64,000 nt of DNA from Viridibacterium sp035456105 (GCA_035456105.1 DATIDV010000047.1:1-64000), one strand, 5' to 3'. Counted from the stretch's first letter, positions 25,983-33,538 are shown. The notes: generated by a model not told the origin, from the letters alone. A program made the numbers and translations.

Positions 25983-26066
25983 CCTGGCAGTCGAGAGGGA
26001 CGGCCAAAAGCTACGATTTTGGTTCCCTACGCTTCGCTCCGGCCGCCCCTCACTTCAACGTTAGGC
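25977..26066 (+). other. attC site of cassette 4
   Basis: Runs from CGCTAAC to GTTAGGC with CCAAAAGC/GATTTTGG arms. Same family as attC 1. Confidence 0.85.
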
Positions 26067-26069
26067 ATC

Positions 26070-26459
26070 ATGACATCGACCTCAGGCAGCACCCTATTGG
26101 CCATTACGTTACGGGTCGTCTTTGCTAGCACACCACTCATCAGCCTATATGCCTACTCTCAATATGCTTTTGAGCGGGCGCGGTCACAAGAGCATCACGG
26201 TGACACTGGTCTCGGCATCGCAATCTTGTTAGCGCTCATTTGCACCTTTTTAATTCTTTCATTTTTTGTTGACTTCATTGTTCAACTAACCAAAAAACGC
26301 GTAGCGCTATCCGTTACAAGCCTGATAGTTCTTGCAATCCTGTGTGTTCCATTCGGCTGGTTCACTTGCAATTGGTTCGATTGGCGCGGAAACATCGCAT
26401 GTGAGCACATTGGCAATGCGTTCGGGGCATTTCTTGGTCTATTTATGAGAGATGCCTAA
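26070..26459 (+). CDS. Integron cassette 5: small membrane protein
   Basis: 129 residues from ATG 26070, only 4 bp after the junction. Hydrophobic segments at about 8-26, 47-68 (GIAILLALICTFLILSFFVDFIV) and 78-97 (LSVTSLIVLAILCVPFGWF), then a C-terminal hydrophobic stretch (IGNAFGAFLGLFM). A polar loop with charged residues (ERARSQEHHGDTG) separates helices 1 and 2. No family recognised. The TAA stop forms the TAAC of the following attC-like sequence. Confidence 0.6.
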   Translation: MTSTSGSTLLAITLRVVFASTPLISLYAYSQYAFERARSQEHHGDTGLGIAILLALICTFLILSFFVDFIVQLTKKRVALSVTSLIVLAILCVPFGWFTCNWFDWRGNIACEHIGNAFGAFLGLFMRDA

Positions 26460-26516
26460 CAACTCATTCATCGCAAGTAGATTCAACCCAGCCATTGAAA
26501 TCAGCCCGGGTTAAGC
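26454..26516 (+). other. Degenerate attC-like site after cassette 5
   Basis: Starts GCCTAACAACTCATTCA, like the R''/L'' part of classical 60-bp attC sites. It reaches GTTAAGC at 26510-26516, and another GTTAAGT occurs at 26551. The inner arms do not pair well, so this may be a decayed attC closing cassette 5, followed by a 70-130 bp gene-less cassette. Confidence 0.4.
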
Positions 26517-26583
26517 ACTGTGCGGCGTCGGCAGCACGAGTCCTACGCGGGTTAAGTTTTTCTTCCATGTCCTGCGCGCAAGT

Positions 26584-26652
26584 GCCTAACCCTTCAATCG
26601 AGAGGACGTTCCACGGCGAGCCGGGTCACGCCTCTCATCTCAAACGTTAGAT
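26584..26652 (+). other. attC site before cassette 6
   Basis: Runs from GCCTAAC to GTTAGAT, about 69 bp, with the inner arms CGAGAGGACG and CGCCTCTC. A different, shorter type from the resident attC family, so this cassette neighbourhood was recruited from elsewhere. Confidence 0.7.
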
Positions 26653-26657
26653 TCTCC

Positions 26658-27461
26658 ATGCGTAGAGCCGTTCTCATCTTTGCTGCTGTTGGGGTGAGCG
26701 CCGTGCTCGCCATGGCGATGCTGCACGAGCCGACGCGAAGTGCTATCGGCTTCTTGAAAGCGAAGTGGCATGGTCCGTATACCGTTGACGATCGATTAGA
26801 GCAGTTTGGGGCGAGAGTTGCCGAGCGCTTGCGGCCGTCGTTTGCAGGCGCGGGACTCACTTATCCGCCCCACGAGGTTACCTATGTGGCTTTCAAGGAC
26901 GAACGTGTTCTTGAGCTCTATGCTCGCAACTCGGCCAGTGATGCATGGCGCTTCGTGAAGAAGTACGCTGTGCAAGGTGCGAGCGGTCGGCTTGGCCCCA
27001 AGCTTGTTGAAGGAGACTACCAAGTGCCGGAGGGAATCTACAAGGCGGAGTTCCTAAATCCGAACAGTAGATTCCACGTCTCGATTCGCTTGAACTATCC
27101 GAATCAGTTCGATCGAAACGTAGCCAAAATTGACAATCGGGTCAATTTGGGTGGGGACATCATGATTCACGGAAGTTCAGCTTCTGTTGGCTGTCTGGCG
27201 ATGGGAGATGAGGCTGCTGAAGAGCTGTTCGCGCTCTCTGCTCTTGTAGCGAAAGAGCGAACACGAATAGTGGTGAGCCCTACAGATTTTCGTTCGCATG
27301 GAGCCGTCGGTCCGGAGGCGAAGCACTCTTGGGTTCCCGTGTTGTATGAGGACATCCGGCGAGAGTTGACGCAATATCGGCGGGAATCTAACCCGTCCAT
27401 CGAGCAGACGCCCTCCAGCATGCTTCGCATGCCTACGGTCGCCGCTCATGTCCAACGTTAG
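26658..27461 (+). CDS. Integron cassette 6: L,D-transpeptidase (YkuD) family protein
   Basis: 267 residues. An N-terminal membrane anchor or signal (VLIFAAVGVSAVLAMAMLH) is followed by a YkuD-type domain with the catalytic signature HGSSASVGCLAMGD (about 172-185: His, Ser, Gly, Cys). YkuD enzymes form 3-3 peptidoglycan crosslinks or tether proteins in the periplasm. The last 24 or so codons lie inside its own attC, and the stop TAG is part of the GTTAG core, so the C-terminus is read from the recombination site. The catalytic domain ends before that. Confidence 0.82.
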   Translation: MRRAVLIFAAVGVSAVLAMAMLHEPTRSAIGFLKAKWHGPYTVDDRLEQFGARVAERLRPSFAGAGLTYPPHEVTYVAFKDERVLELYARNSASDAWRFVKKYAVQGASGRLGPKLVEGDYQVPEGIYKAEFLNPNSRFHVSIRLNYPNQFDRNVAKIDNRVNLGGDIMIHGSSASVGCLAMGDEAAEELFALSALVAKERTRIVVSPTDFRSHGAVGPEAKHSWVPVLYEDIRRELTQYRRESNPSIEQTPSSMLRMPTVAAHVQR

Positions 27462-27463
27462 GG
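27386..27463 (+). other. attC site of cassette 6
   Basis: Runs from ATCTAAC to GTTAGGG, about 78 bp, with a central AGCATGC/GCATGCC-type stem. It is read through by the upstream coding frame. Confidence 0.75.
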
Positions 27464-27474
27464 CTCAAGGAGAG

Positions 27475-27882
27475 ATGATCCTGATGCGTGGAAGTTGCTT
27501 ATGCGGTGGTGTGAAGTTCGAAATTACCGGATCGCTGTCTGGGGCGCGGAATTGTCACTGCTCGATGTGTCGTAAGGCACATGCGGCGGCTTTTCGCAGC
27601 CGTGCGGCAGTGAACGTTTCAGACTTTCGTTGGGTTCACGGTGAGGGCCTTGTCACCTACTACGAATCCTCACCAGGAACCCATCGTGGATTTTGCCGCG
27701 TTTGTGGCACGAGATTGATCAGCCGCTTTGACTTTGACGCATCCACGTATGGCGTTCCTCTTGGCGTGCTCGACGATGATCCGCAAATCAAACCCGGCAT
27801 GCACATCTTTGTGGGCTCGAAAGCCCCATGGTATGACATCACTGATGGTCTCCCTCAGCACCATGCATTTCCAGAACCCTAA
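27475..27882 (+). CDS. Integron cassette 7: GFA/CENP-V domain protein
   Basis: 135 residues from ATG 27475 with AAGGAG upstream (an in-frame ATG at 27484 also exists). It has the zinc-binding cysteines of the glutathione-dependent formaldehyde-activating (GFA) fold: GSCLCGGVKFEI, CHCSMCRKAH and FCRVCGTRL. Family members bind zinc and a thiol cofactor, and most have no proven substrate, so formaldehyde detoxification is only a possibility. GFA genes are frequent integron cassettes. Stop TAA forms the TAAC of its attC. Confidence 0.85.
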   Translation: MILMRGSCLCGGVKFEITGSLSGARNCHCSMCRKAHAAAFRSRAAVNVSDFRWVHGEGLVTYYESSPGTHRGFCRVCGTRLISRFDFDASTYGVPLGVLDDDPQIKPGMHIFVGSKAPWYDITDGLPQHHAFPEP

Positions 27883-27966
27883 CCCGACAGTCGAGAGGGA
27901 CGTCCCAAAGCTGCGCTTTGGGTTCCCTGCGCTTCGCTCCGGCCGCCCCTCACTTCCACGCTAGCT
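27876..27966 (+). other. attC site of cassette 7, with mutated core
   Basis: Runs from CCCTAAC to GCTAGCT. It belongs to the resident attC family (CCCAAAGC/GCTTTGGG arms). Its final core reads GCTAG instead of GTTAG, which should weaken recombination at this junction. Confidence 0.8.
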
Positions 27967-27969
27967 ACA

Positions 27970-28440
27970 ATGATCTCGTTCGACCTCGGCAGCCATAAGT
28001 TCCAGGTCAGAGCAGCCGCTATCTTCATTTGGGAGGGCTCGGTCCTATTGCATCGGCGAGAGGAAGACAGCTTCTGGGCGCTTCCTGGTGGCCGAGTCGA
28101 GCCTGGCGAAGACGCCGCCAAGACAGTGGTTCGCGAGATGCGTGAGGAAATTGGGCAGGACGTGGTTTGCGGGCCGCTGACCTATATTGCCGAAAGCTTC
28201 TTCGAAGACGGCGGTAGGCTGAATCACGAAATCGGTTTTTACTTCCAGGCTAGCTTCGCCGTTGGCTCGAGGTTTCTCGATGCCACGCAGTCACACACTG
28301 GCGTTGAAGGCAACCAAAGGCTTGAGTTCAAGTGGTTCCAGCTCGAGAGCCTAGGCGGTGTCGATCTGCATCCTTCATTCTTGCGCCAATCTCTTTCTGA
28401 GCCGACTCCTCACTTCAAGCACATCGTGCAGCAGGGGTGA
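27970..28440 (+). CDS. Integron cassette 8: NUDIX hydrolase
   Basis: 156 residues. The Nudix box is complete: GGRVEPGEDAAKTVVREMREEIG (about 41-63, G-x5-E-x7-REMREEIG). It hydrolyses a nucleoside diphosphate linked to another group; the substrate cannot be told from the sequence. ATG 27970 follows the mutated junction by 3 bp. Nudix genes are common cassette cargo. Confidence 0.85.
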   Translation: MISFDLGSHKFQVRAAAIFIWEGSVLLHRREEDSFWALPGGRVEPGEDAAKTVVREMREEIGQDVVCGPLTYIAESFFEDGGRLNHEIGFYFQASFAVGSRFLDATQSHTGVEGNQRLEFKWFQLESLGGVDLHPSFLRQSLSEPTPHFKHIVQQG

Positions 28441-28453
28441 GAGCGAGGTTCAA

Positions 28454-28506
28454 TCGCTAATTCCGACGGATGCGCCTTCGGCACGTTGCTTGGTCAAACG
28501 TTGAGC
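28454..28506 (+). other. attC-like site closing cassette 8
   Basis: From TCGCTAAT (imperfect core) to GTTGAGC, about 53 bp, with inner arms around GATGCGCC and GGCACG. It is the last recombination site seen before the IS1182 element. Confidence 0.55.
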
Positions 28507-28571
28507 GAACGTCCGTTGTAGGTCTGATAGCCGCCACCGAGGACCACTCTGCCTTTCGGCCGCTTTGGCCG

Positions 28572-30174
28572 GAGGCTGTGTGGAAACGCGCGAGCAGCAT
28601 GGCAGGAGTGGGAAGCGTTCAGAAGGTTTCTCAATCCGCGCTACGCAAACGAGAAGAAACAAGCGGCCCTCTCAGGCCGCAATCGCCTTCATCAATTCCT
28701 GCATTCCTACGATCTTCATTACCCGCTTCATGTTGTACGCCAGGACATGCAAGCTCATTTCCGTACTCACGCGTTCAAGCGATTTTGTCAGGAAGTGCGT
28801 GGCGCCCATCCAGTATTTCAATGTGCCAAAGGGATGTTCGACCGTACTTCGCCGCACGCGCATCAATCCGGGCGTCATGTCCAGCCGCCTCTGCATGGCC
28901 TCGAGGCTGGCTTCGTGTTCATAGCGACCGACCCGCCGATATTGGCTGGGCGTGCATTGCGCTCTGATAGGGCATTTCGGACAGTCTGAGCTCCAGTACT
29001 TATGAATGACGCCGCCACGCTCGGCAGAAGAATAGCGCCAGATCAAGCGGCTGCCTGCTGGGCATTTGTATTCGCCAGAAATGGAGTCAAAGATGAAGTC
29101 CTCCTTGTCGAATCGGCCGTCAGCCTTGGCGCTGGAGGTGAGAGGTTTCGATACGCAGGGCGTGATTCCAGCCGCCTCGCAGCCAACGATTTCTTCTCCG
29201 TTGAAATAGCCGCGATCCGCGATGGCTTGCAGACTGTCAGTGGCCATGGCGGACTTGGCAAGCTTGGCCATCTTTGCCAGCTGCCGCCGATCACTGCCGA
29301 TATTGGTGACCTCGTGCGCGACGATCAGGTGGTGCGTTGTATCCACGGCACTTTGGACGTTGTAGCCGACCAATCCACGGCTGGTGCTGGTGGCCATCGC
29401 ACGCGCATCGGGATCCGTCAAAGAGACTTGCCCCGAAGGCTCATTCTCGAGTTGCTCCTGAATCTGCTTGAGCTGCGCCATTTGTGTTGTCAGGGTGGCG
29501 ATCTTTTCCTTGAGCCGAACCGTTCGCGCTTGCGCCACGTCGGGCTCTTGCCTGTCTGCCGTGTCCAGCGCAGTCATATAGCGCTCGATGCAGCGGTCAA
29601 TTTCTTCAAGACGCTTCTCCAGCTTGCCGCGGGTGAAGTTGCGGTCATGCGCATTGACCGCCTTGAACTTGCTGCCGTCGATGGCGACAACCGCGTTGGC
29701 GAACAAATCCAGCTCGCGGCAGAGCACGACAAACTGACGGCATGCGCTGCGGATCCCCTGTCCATTGTCCCGGCGGAAATCGGCAATCGTCTTGAAGTCC
29801 GGCGCAAGGCGACCGGTCAGCCACATCAACTCGATATTGCGTTGCGCTTCGCGCTCCAGGCGGCGACTGGACTGGACCCGGTTCAGGTAACCATAGAGGT
29901 ACAGCTTGAGAAGAACGGCTGGATGGTAAGAAGGACGACCGGTGGCCGCCGCGCTTACGCGAAAGCCCAGCGTGCCCAGATCCAAAGCTTCAACGAAGGC
30001 ATCGACAGCACGGATGGGATTGTCTTCGCTGACATAGTCCTCAAGTGATTCGGGCAGCAAGGTCACTTGCCTCCGGTCTTCACCCTCGATGAATCGCTTC
30101 ATGGCGCCTCCGCTGGCTATGCATATGACATAGACAGGCCGGCGCGCCAGAAGTTCACGTTTTCACACAGCCTC
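28572..30174 (-). mobile_element. IS1182-family insertion sequence
   Basis: Terminal repeats GAGGCTGTGTGGAAACG (28572) and, inverted, GAGGCTGTGTGAAAACG (ending at 30174) bracket one transposase. A 4-bp direct repeat GCCG flanks both ends (28568-28571 and 30175-30178). On the left the element adjoins a palindrome CGGCC-N4-GGCCG-type sequence, in line with the family's liking for stem-loop targets. Element about 1.6 kb, apparently complete. Confidence 0.85.
28672..30102 (-). CDS. IS1182-family transposase
   Basis: 476 residues. The N-terminal VTLLPESLEDYVSEDNPIRAVD, the DDE region (AIDGSKFKAVNAHDRNF; ADRGYFNGEEI), and the C-terminal zinc-like cysteines (CPKCPIRAQC) followed by EHPFGTLKYWMG are standard for IS1182 (DDE_Tnp_1_6 type). 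No frameshift or internal stop, so it may be functional. A GCGGCC/GGCCGC hairpin overlaps its 3' end (28662-28679) and could stop transcription. It is oriented against the cassette genes. Confidence 0.93.
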   Translation of the reverse strand: MKRFIEGEDRRQVTLLPESLEDYVSEDNPIRAVDAFVEALDLGTLGFRVSAAATGRPSYHPAVLLKLYLYGYLNRVQSSRRLEREAQRNIELMWLTGRLAPDFKTIADFRRDNGQGIRSACRQFVVLCRELDLFANAVVAIDGSKFKAVNAHDRNFTRGKLEKRLEEIDRCIERYMTALDTADRQEPDVAQARTVRLKEKIATLTTQMAQLKQIQEQLENEPSGQVSLTDPDARAMATSTSRGLVGYNVQSAVDTTHHLIVAHEVTNIGSDRRQLAKMAKLAKSAMATDSLQAIADRGYFNGEEIVGCEAAGITPCVSKPLTSSAKADGRFDKEDFIFDSISGEYKCPAGSRLIWRYSSAERGGVIHKYWSSDCPKCPIRAQCTPSQYRRVGRYEHEASLEAMQRRLDMTPGLMRVRRSTVEHPFGTLKYWMGATHFLTKSLERVSTEMSLHVLAYNMKRVMKIVGMQELMKAIAA

Positions 30175-30240
30175 GCCGATCTTCAGCCAATCCATCTGGC
30201 ATGAGACAGAAAATCGGCCTAAGCGGCCGGTGGCTCGCTC

Positions 30241-30279
30241 AAAAAAAATGGCCGGTGCTGATTGCAGACCGGCCATTGA
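30241..30279 (-). terminator. Terminator of the polar amino acid ABC operon
   Basis: On the minus strand, ATGGCCGGT and ACCGGCCAT arms with an 11-base loop are followed by eight T residues. It closes the unit ending at 30313. Confidence 0.85.
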
Positions 30280-30312
30280 CATTTCGAGTGGAGTCCAGAA
30301 GGTTAAGCCAAG

Positions 30313-30999
30313 CTATGTTCCAGCCATGCTGACGCGCCTCGAAAGTGTGGCGACGAGCATGTCAAGACTTGAGCAGAGCACGAAATATATGGCACCCACG
30401 AACAGGAAAATCTCTGCCGGATGGACCATCACGCGGCTATTGACCTGCGCGGCAACGAAAGAAAGCTCGCTGACGCCGACGATGTAGGCCAGCGAAGTGT
30501 CCTTGATGAGCGAGATCCACTGATTGACGAATGATGGCGCCATCATGCGCAGGGCCTGCGGCAGGATGATCTCGCGCAGTACGCCCATCCGTGTGAAGCC
30601 GAGCGATAACCCGGCGGACCACTGACCTTCCGGGATGCCACGGATGCCGGCATTGACTGAATGGGCAAGGTAGGCGCCACCGATCAGCGACAAGGCGACA
30701 GTGACGGACACGAGCCCTGGCACATCGATGCCGAAGGCAATCGGCAGCAGGAAGTAGCTCCAGAAGATCAGCATCAGCACCGGGATGGCGCGAAAGAACC
30801 CCAGCACCAGCGTGAGCGCAATATTGAAACGGCCGCGCGACATGGCCAGGGCGACTCCAAGGATGGCGCCGAGGACGCCCGAGGCCAATGCCGAGATGAT
30901 GGCGAGGATCATCGTCAGGGCCGCGCCGCCGATGGCGCCGTCGGCGTAGGCGCCCCATAGCAGGTAGCCGAGATTCTTCTGGAGAATGGAGAAGTCCAT
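30313..30999 (-). CDS. Polar amino acid ABC transporter, permease subunit 2
   Basis: 228 residues, about five membrane helices. The HisM/GlnP-type permease motif SLGFTRMGVLREIILPQALRMMAPSF (EAA loop region, about 135-160) contacts the ATPase. It forms a heterodimer with the permease directly upstream (31014-31757). No ATPase gene is in this cluster, so the complex must borrow one from elsewhere, possibly the one at 53953. The substrate is inferred from neighbours as a sulfur or D-amino acid. Confidence 0.88.
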   Translation of the reverse strand: MDFSILQKNLGYLLWGAYADGAIGGAALTMILAIISALASGVLGAILGVALAMSRGRFNIALTLVLGFFRAIPVLMLIFWSYFLLPIAFGIDVPGLVSVTVALSLIGGAYLAHSVNAGIRGIPEGQWSAGLSLGFTRMGVLREIILPQALRMMAPSFVNQWISLIKDTSLAYIVGVSELSFVAAQVNSRVMVHPAEIFLFVGAIYFVLCSSLDMLVATLSRRVSMAGT

Positions 31000-31013
31000 G
31001 GTCGTCAGCTCCT

Positions 31014-31757
31014 TCAGCGCCGTACGGCGAGGTGGTGCCGTTCGCGTTGCAGGACCTGGCCGACACCTTCGATCATGGCAATGGTCAGGATGTAGAGCAG
31101 GGTGGAGATGCCAAAAGCCTGGAATGCACGGAACGTCTCGGTCTCCACCTGACGTGAGACATAGGACAGCTCGACGACACCGATGGCCATGGTCAGCGAT
31201 GAGCTCTTGACGATGTTCATGTACTGCCCGAGCAGGGGCAGCAGGGCGATGCGTGCAGCTTGCGGCAGAAGCACATAACGCAATACCTGGTGGGGCTTCA
31301 TGCCTAGCGCCTCGGCCGCCTGACGCTGCGTCGCCGCAACACCGCGCATGCCGGCACGAATTTCCTCGGCGATGAAGGCGGTGGCGTACAGGGTCAGTCC
31401 GAAGATGCCCACCACGTACTCGAAGGTCGGCATGGGGAGTTCAATCGTCCCGAACAGGAAGACGTGATGGGTCGTATTGAGCCATACGACGGTTTCTTCG
31501 GGCAGCAGGCTGGGGGCGCCGAAATACCAGAAGAACAACTGCACCAGCAAAGGTGTGTTGCGGAAAACGGAAACATAGGCAAGTGCGAGCGCTGACAGCG
31601 GGGCTGCGCGACTGTTGCGCATGACGGCGACAACCACACCGAGCAAGGTGGCCAGAATCGACACGACAAGCGAGACCAGCAGTGTCACCACCAGACCGTC
31701 GAACAGCCAGCCGATGTACTTCGGCGCCAGCAGGTCAGGGAATGCAAACATACTCAT
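31014..31757 (-). CDS. Polar amino acid ABC transporter, permease subunit 1
   Basis: 247 residues if it begins at ATG 31757 (MSMFAFPDLLAP). A TTG at 31781 would add 8 residues, and neither has a strong ribosome site. Membrane helices and EAEALGMKPHQVLRYVLLPQAARIALLPL-type EAA loop identify a HisM-family permease. It follows the binding protein gene with a hairpin between them (31780-31816) and precedes the second permease by 14 bp. Confidence 0.88.
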   Translation of the reverse strand: MSMFAFPDLLAPKYIGWLFDGLVVTLLVSLVVSILATLLGVVVAVMRNSRAAPLSALALAYVSVFRNTPLLVQLFFWYFGAPSLLPEETVVWLNTTHHVFLFGTIELPMPTFEYVVGIFGLTLYATAFIAEEIRAGMRGVAATQRQAAEALGMKPHQVLRYVLLPQAARIALLPLLGQYMNIVKSSSLTMAIGVVELSYVSRQVETETFRAFQAFGISTLLYILTIAMIEGVGQVLQRERHHLAVRR

Positions 31758-31779
31758 GGATTGAACGACCAGAGAAGAC

Positions 31780-31816
31780 AAAACAACAAGGCACCGGCTT
31801 GCGCCGATGCCTTTTC
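31780..31816 (-). terminator. Hairpin between binding protein and permease genes (attenuator)
   Basis: Minus strand GGCATCGGC and GCCGGTGCC arms close a short loop and are followed by TTGTTGTTTTG. It is placed to lower permease relative to binding protein expression. Confidence 0.65.
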
Positions 31817-31853
31817 TGACTCACGGACCCCGTGTTGCCGTGTCGGGACAGCG

Positions 31854-32672
31854 TCAATCCTTGCGGATGTGCGTGTCGCCAATCCTGAACAAGCGTGGCA
31901 GCGGACTCTTCGAGCTTGCGCCAAGCCACTTGTCGTAGATCGACTGGGCCGTGCCACTCTTTTCAAGCTCGCGCAGCCAGTCGTTGATGTAACTCACCAG
32001 GCGAGCTTCTCCTTTGGGAATCCCCACACCTTCAAGCTCTTCCGAGATGGCGAAAGGCGGAATCTCGTATTTCTCCTTGTCTGGTAGGTTTGCCAGCAGC
32101 GCCACCAATTTGGTTCCGTCCTGTGTCAGCGCCTGGACATTGCCATTGCGCAGCGCTGCGAGCGCGAAAGGGGTGTCATCGAAGGAGATGACCTTGGTGG
32201 CAGGGTATTTGTCGCGCAGGGTCTGCTCCATGGTCGTTCCCTTGTCGGCGGCGACCTTGAGGTCCTTCAGGCTTTCCGGCCCCTTGATCACGCCTTTGCG
32301 TGCCAGGAATTGCTGGCCCGAAGCAATGTACGGGATGCTGAAGTCGATGACCTTGGCGCGCTCTTCATTGATCGTGAAGTTGGCAAACACCAGATCGACC
32401 TTATTGGAGGAAAGCAGCGGGATACGGTTGGCGGGGTTGGTGGGCACGAACTCAACCTTGACACCAAGCTTCTTGCCCAGCTCGTTGGCATAGTCCACGT
32501 CAAGCCCGACGATCTTCCGGGTGTTCTCATCGATGAAGCCAAAAGGTGGGTTGCCATCAAATGCGGCAACGCGCAGGACACCGGCTTTCTTGATGTCGTC
32601 GAGCTTGTCGGCATGCGCCAGGGGCGACAGAAACAGCAGGCTGAGACTGAGGGTGAGAATGGTCTTTTTCAT
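31854..32672 (-). CDS. Periplasmic amino acid-binding protein (SBP family 3)
   Basis: 272 residues from ATG 32672. Signal peptide MKKTILTLSLSLLFLSPLAHA. The domain starts VLRVAAFDGNPPFGFIDE and has GLDVDYANELGKKLG, the family 3 signature. It binds an amino acid and delivers it to the two permeases downstream. Because the upstream genes are a racemase family protein and a D-cysteine desulfhydrase family enzyme, cystine/cysteine-like or D-amino acid substrates are plausible (compare fliY-dcyD-yecSC in E. coli). This is inference. Confidence 0.9.
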   Translation of the reverse strand: MKKTILTLSLSLLFLSPLAHADKLDDIKKAGVLRVAAFDGNPPFGFIDENTRKIVGLDVDYANELGKKLGVKVEFVPTNPANRIPLLSSNKVDLVFANFTINEERAKVIDFSIPYIASGQQFLARKGVIKGPESLKDLKVAADKGTTMEQTLRDKYPATKVISFDDTPFALAALRNGNVQALTQDGTKLVALLANLPDKEKYEIPPFAISEELEGVGIPKGEARLVSYINDWLRELEKSGTAQSIYDKWLGASSKSPLPRLFRIGDTHIRKD

Positions 32673-32782
32673 GTTTTGTTTCCTGAGTAAAAAGTCGTAT
32701 TGCAAAAGGAGGTTGAGCCAGGTTTTCACCCGCAGATCCCGTAATTTCCGGGGCGTCGGAGGGCTCCCGTTTGCAGCCACAT

Positions 32783-33538
32783 CTATGGATCGGGATCGGC
32801 GATCGAAGCTTGGCCAATACAGTCCGGTTGCGCGCCTTGCCAGTACGCAACGCAAGCGCTGGCAAGTGCGCGATTGGTATCGACACTGATCTCCAGCAGG
32901 GGGGATTGGATCGACGCGAGCGCGACCGGCACTTCCGTGCACGCCAGTACAAGACGCGTCGCCCCGCGTGCCAGCAGCTGCTCGGCAGCGCGCTGCAACA
33001 ACTGCCCGCCCTCGATCAGGCTGCCGCGTTTGACGGCGTAGCAGCCGGGAGTGAACAGACTGTCGAGTTCTTCATCGCTGCTGACTACGCTATCAATGCC
33101 GACAGCATCCAGCCTGTCCTGGTAAAGACGTGAATCCCGTGCGCCGCGCGTCGCGAGAAGGCCGACTCGCTCTCCACTGCGGCCTGATGCGCGCAAGCGG
33201 GTCAGGGTGGCGTCGACGATATGAATGAAAGGCACTGTGCTGGCCGCCTGTAGTGCGTCAAACCAGTAGTGCGCGGTATTGCAGGGGATCACGATGCGCG
33301 TCGCGCCAGCCGCTTCCAGCAGACGCACCGCAGCCTGCAGCGTCGCCAGCGGCGACTCGCCGGTTTCGGTTAGTGCCTTCTGTCGATCCGGTATCTGAGG
33401 CACATTCCAGGCCAGCACGGGCACATGGTCCTGGTCACGATCGGCTTGGCACTCTTCGACGAGCTTGTGCAGGAAGTCGACGGTTGCCAGCGGACCCATG
33501 CCGCCCAAAACGCCGACCAGTGGCTTGCCAGAACCCAT
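32783..33538 (-). CDS. Aspartate/glutamate racemase family protein
   Basis: 251 residues from ATG 33538, which overlaps the stop of the upstream gene by one base. Both catalytic cysteines of cofactor-independent racemases are present: IPCNTAHYW (about 84) and LACTEVPV (about 197). N-terminal GVLGGMGPLATVDFL is typical of aspartate racemases. It interconverts D- and L-forms of an acidic amino acid (or cysteate/cysteine sulfinate analogue). The cluster with a D-cysteine desulfhydrase/cysteate lyase type enzyme makes a sulfonate-bearing aspartate analogue an attractive substrate, unproven. Confidence 0.85.
   Translation of the reverse strand: MGSGKPLVGVLGGMGPLATVDFLHKLVEECQADRDQDHVPVLAWNVPQIPDRQKALTETGESPLATLQAAVRLLEAAGATRIVIPCNTAHYWFDALQAASTVPFIHIVDATLTRLRASGRSGERVGLLATRGARDSRLYQDRLDAVGIDSVVSSDEELDSLFTPGCYAVKRGSLIEGGQLLQRAAEQLLARGATRLVLACTEVPVALASIQSPLLEISVDTNRALASACVAYWQGAQPDCIGQASIADPDP

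Larger units (their letters stand above)
22923..28506. mobile_element. Chromosomal integron remnant: truncated intI, attI-like region, eight cassettes
   Basis: A truncated integrase points left (minus). The cassettes point right, each separated by a GTTRRRY core at 23259, 24216, 24741, 25525, 26060, 26646, 27457, (27960, mutated) and 28500. All eight cassette genes are on the plus strand. Five attC sites are nearly identical to each other, the mark of a resident (sedentary) chromosomal integron rather than a mobile class 1 type. Cassette genes are clearly more AT-rich than the flanks. Because the integrase lacks its catalytic domain, the array should be frozen unless an integrase acts in trans. 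Confidence 0.88.

Noticed and set aside
22860..28510. CRISPR array, suggested by repeated similar segments
   Set aside because: Repeats are about 90 bp, spaced by whole genes, and end in GTTRRRY with internal hairpins: attC sites, not CRISPR repeats.
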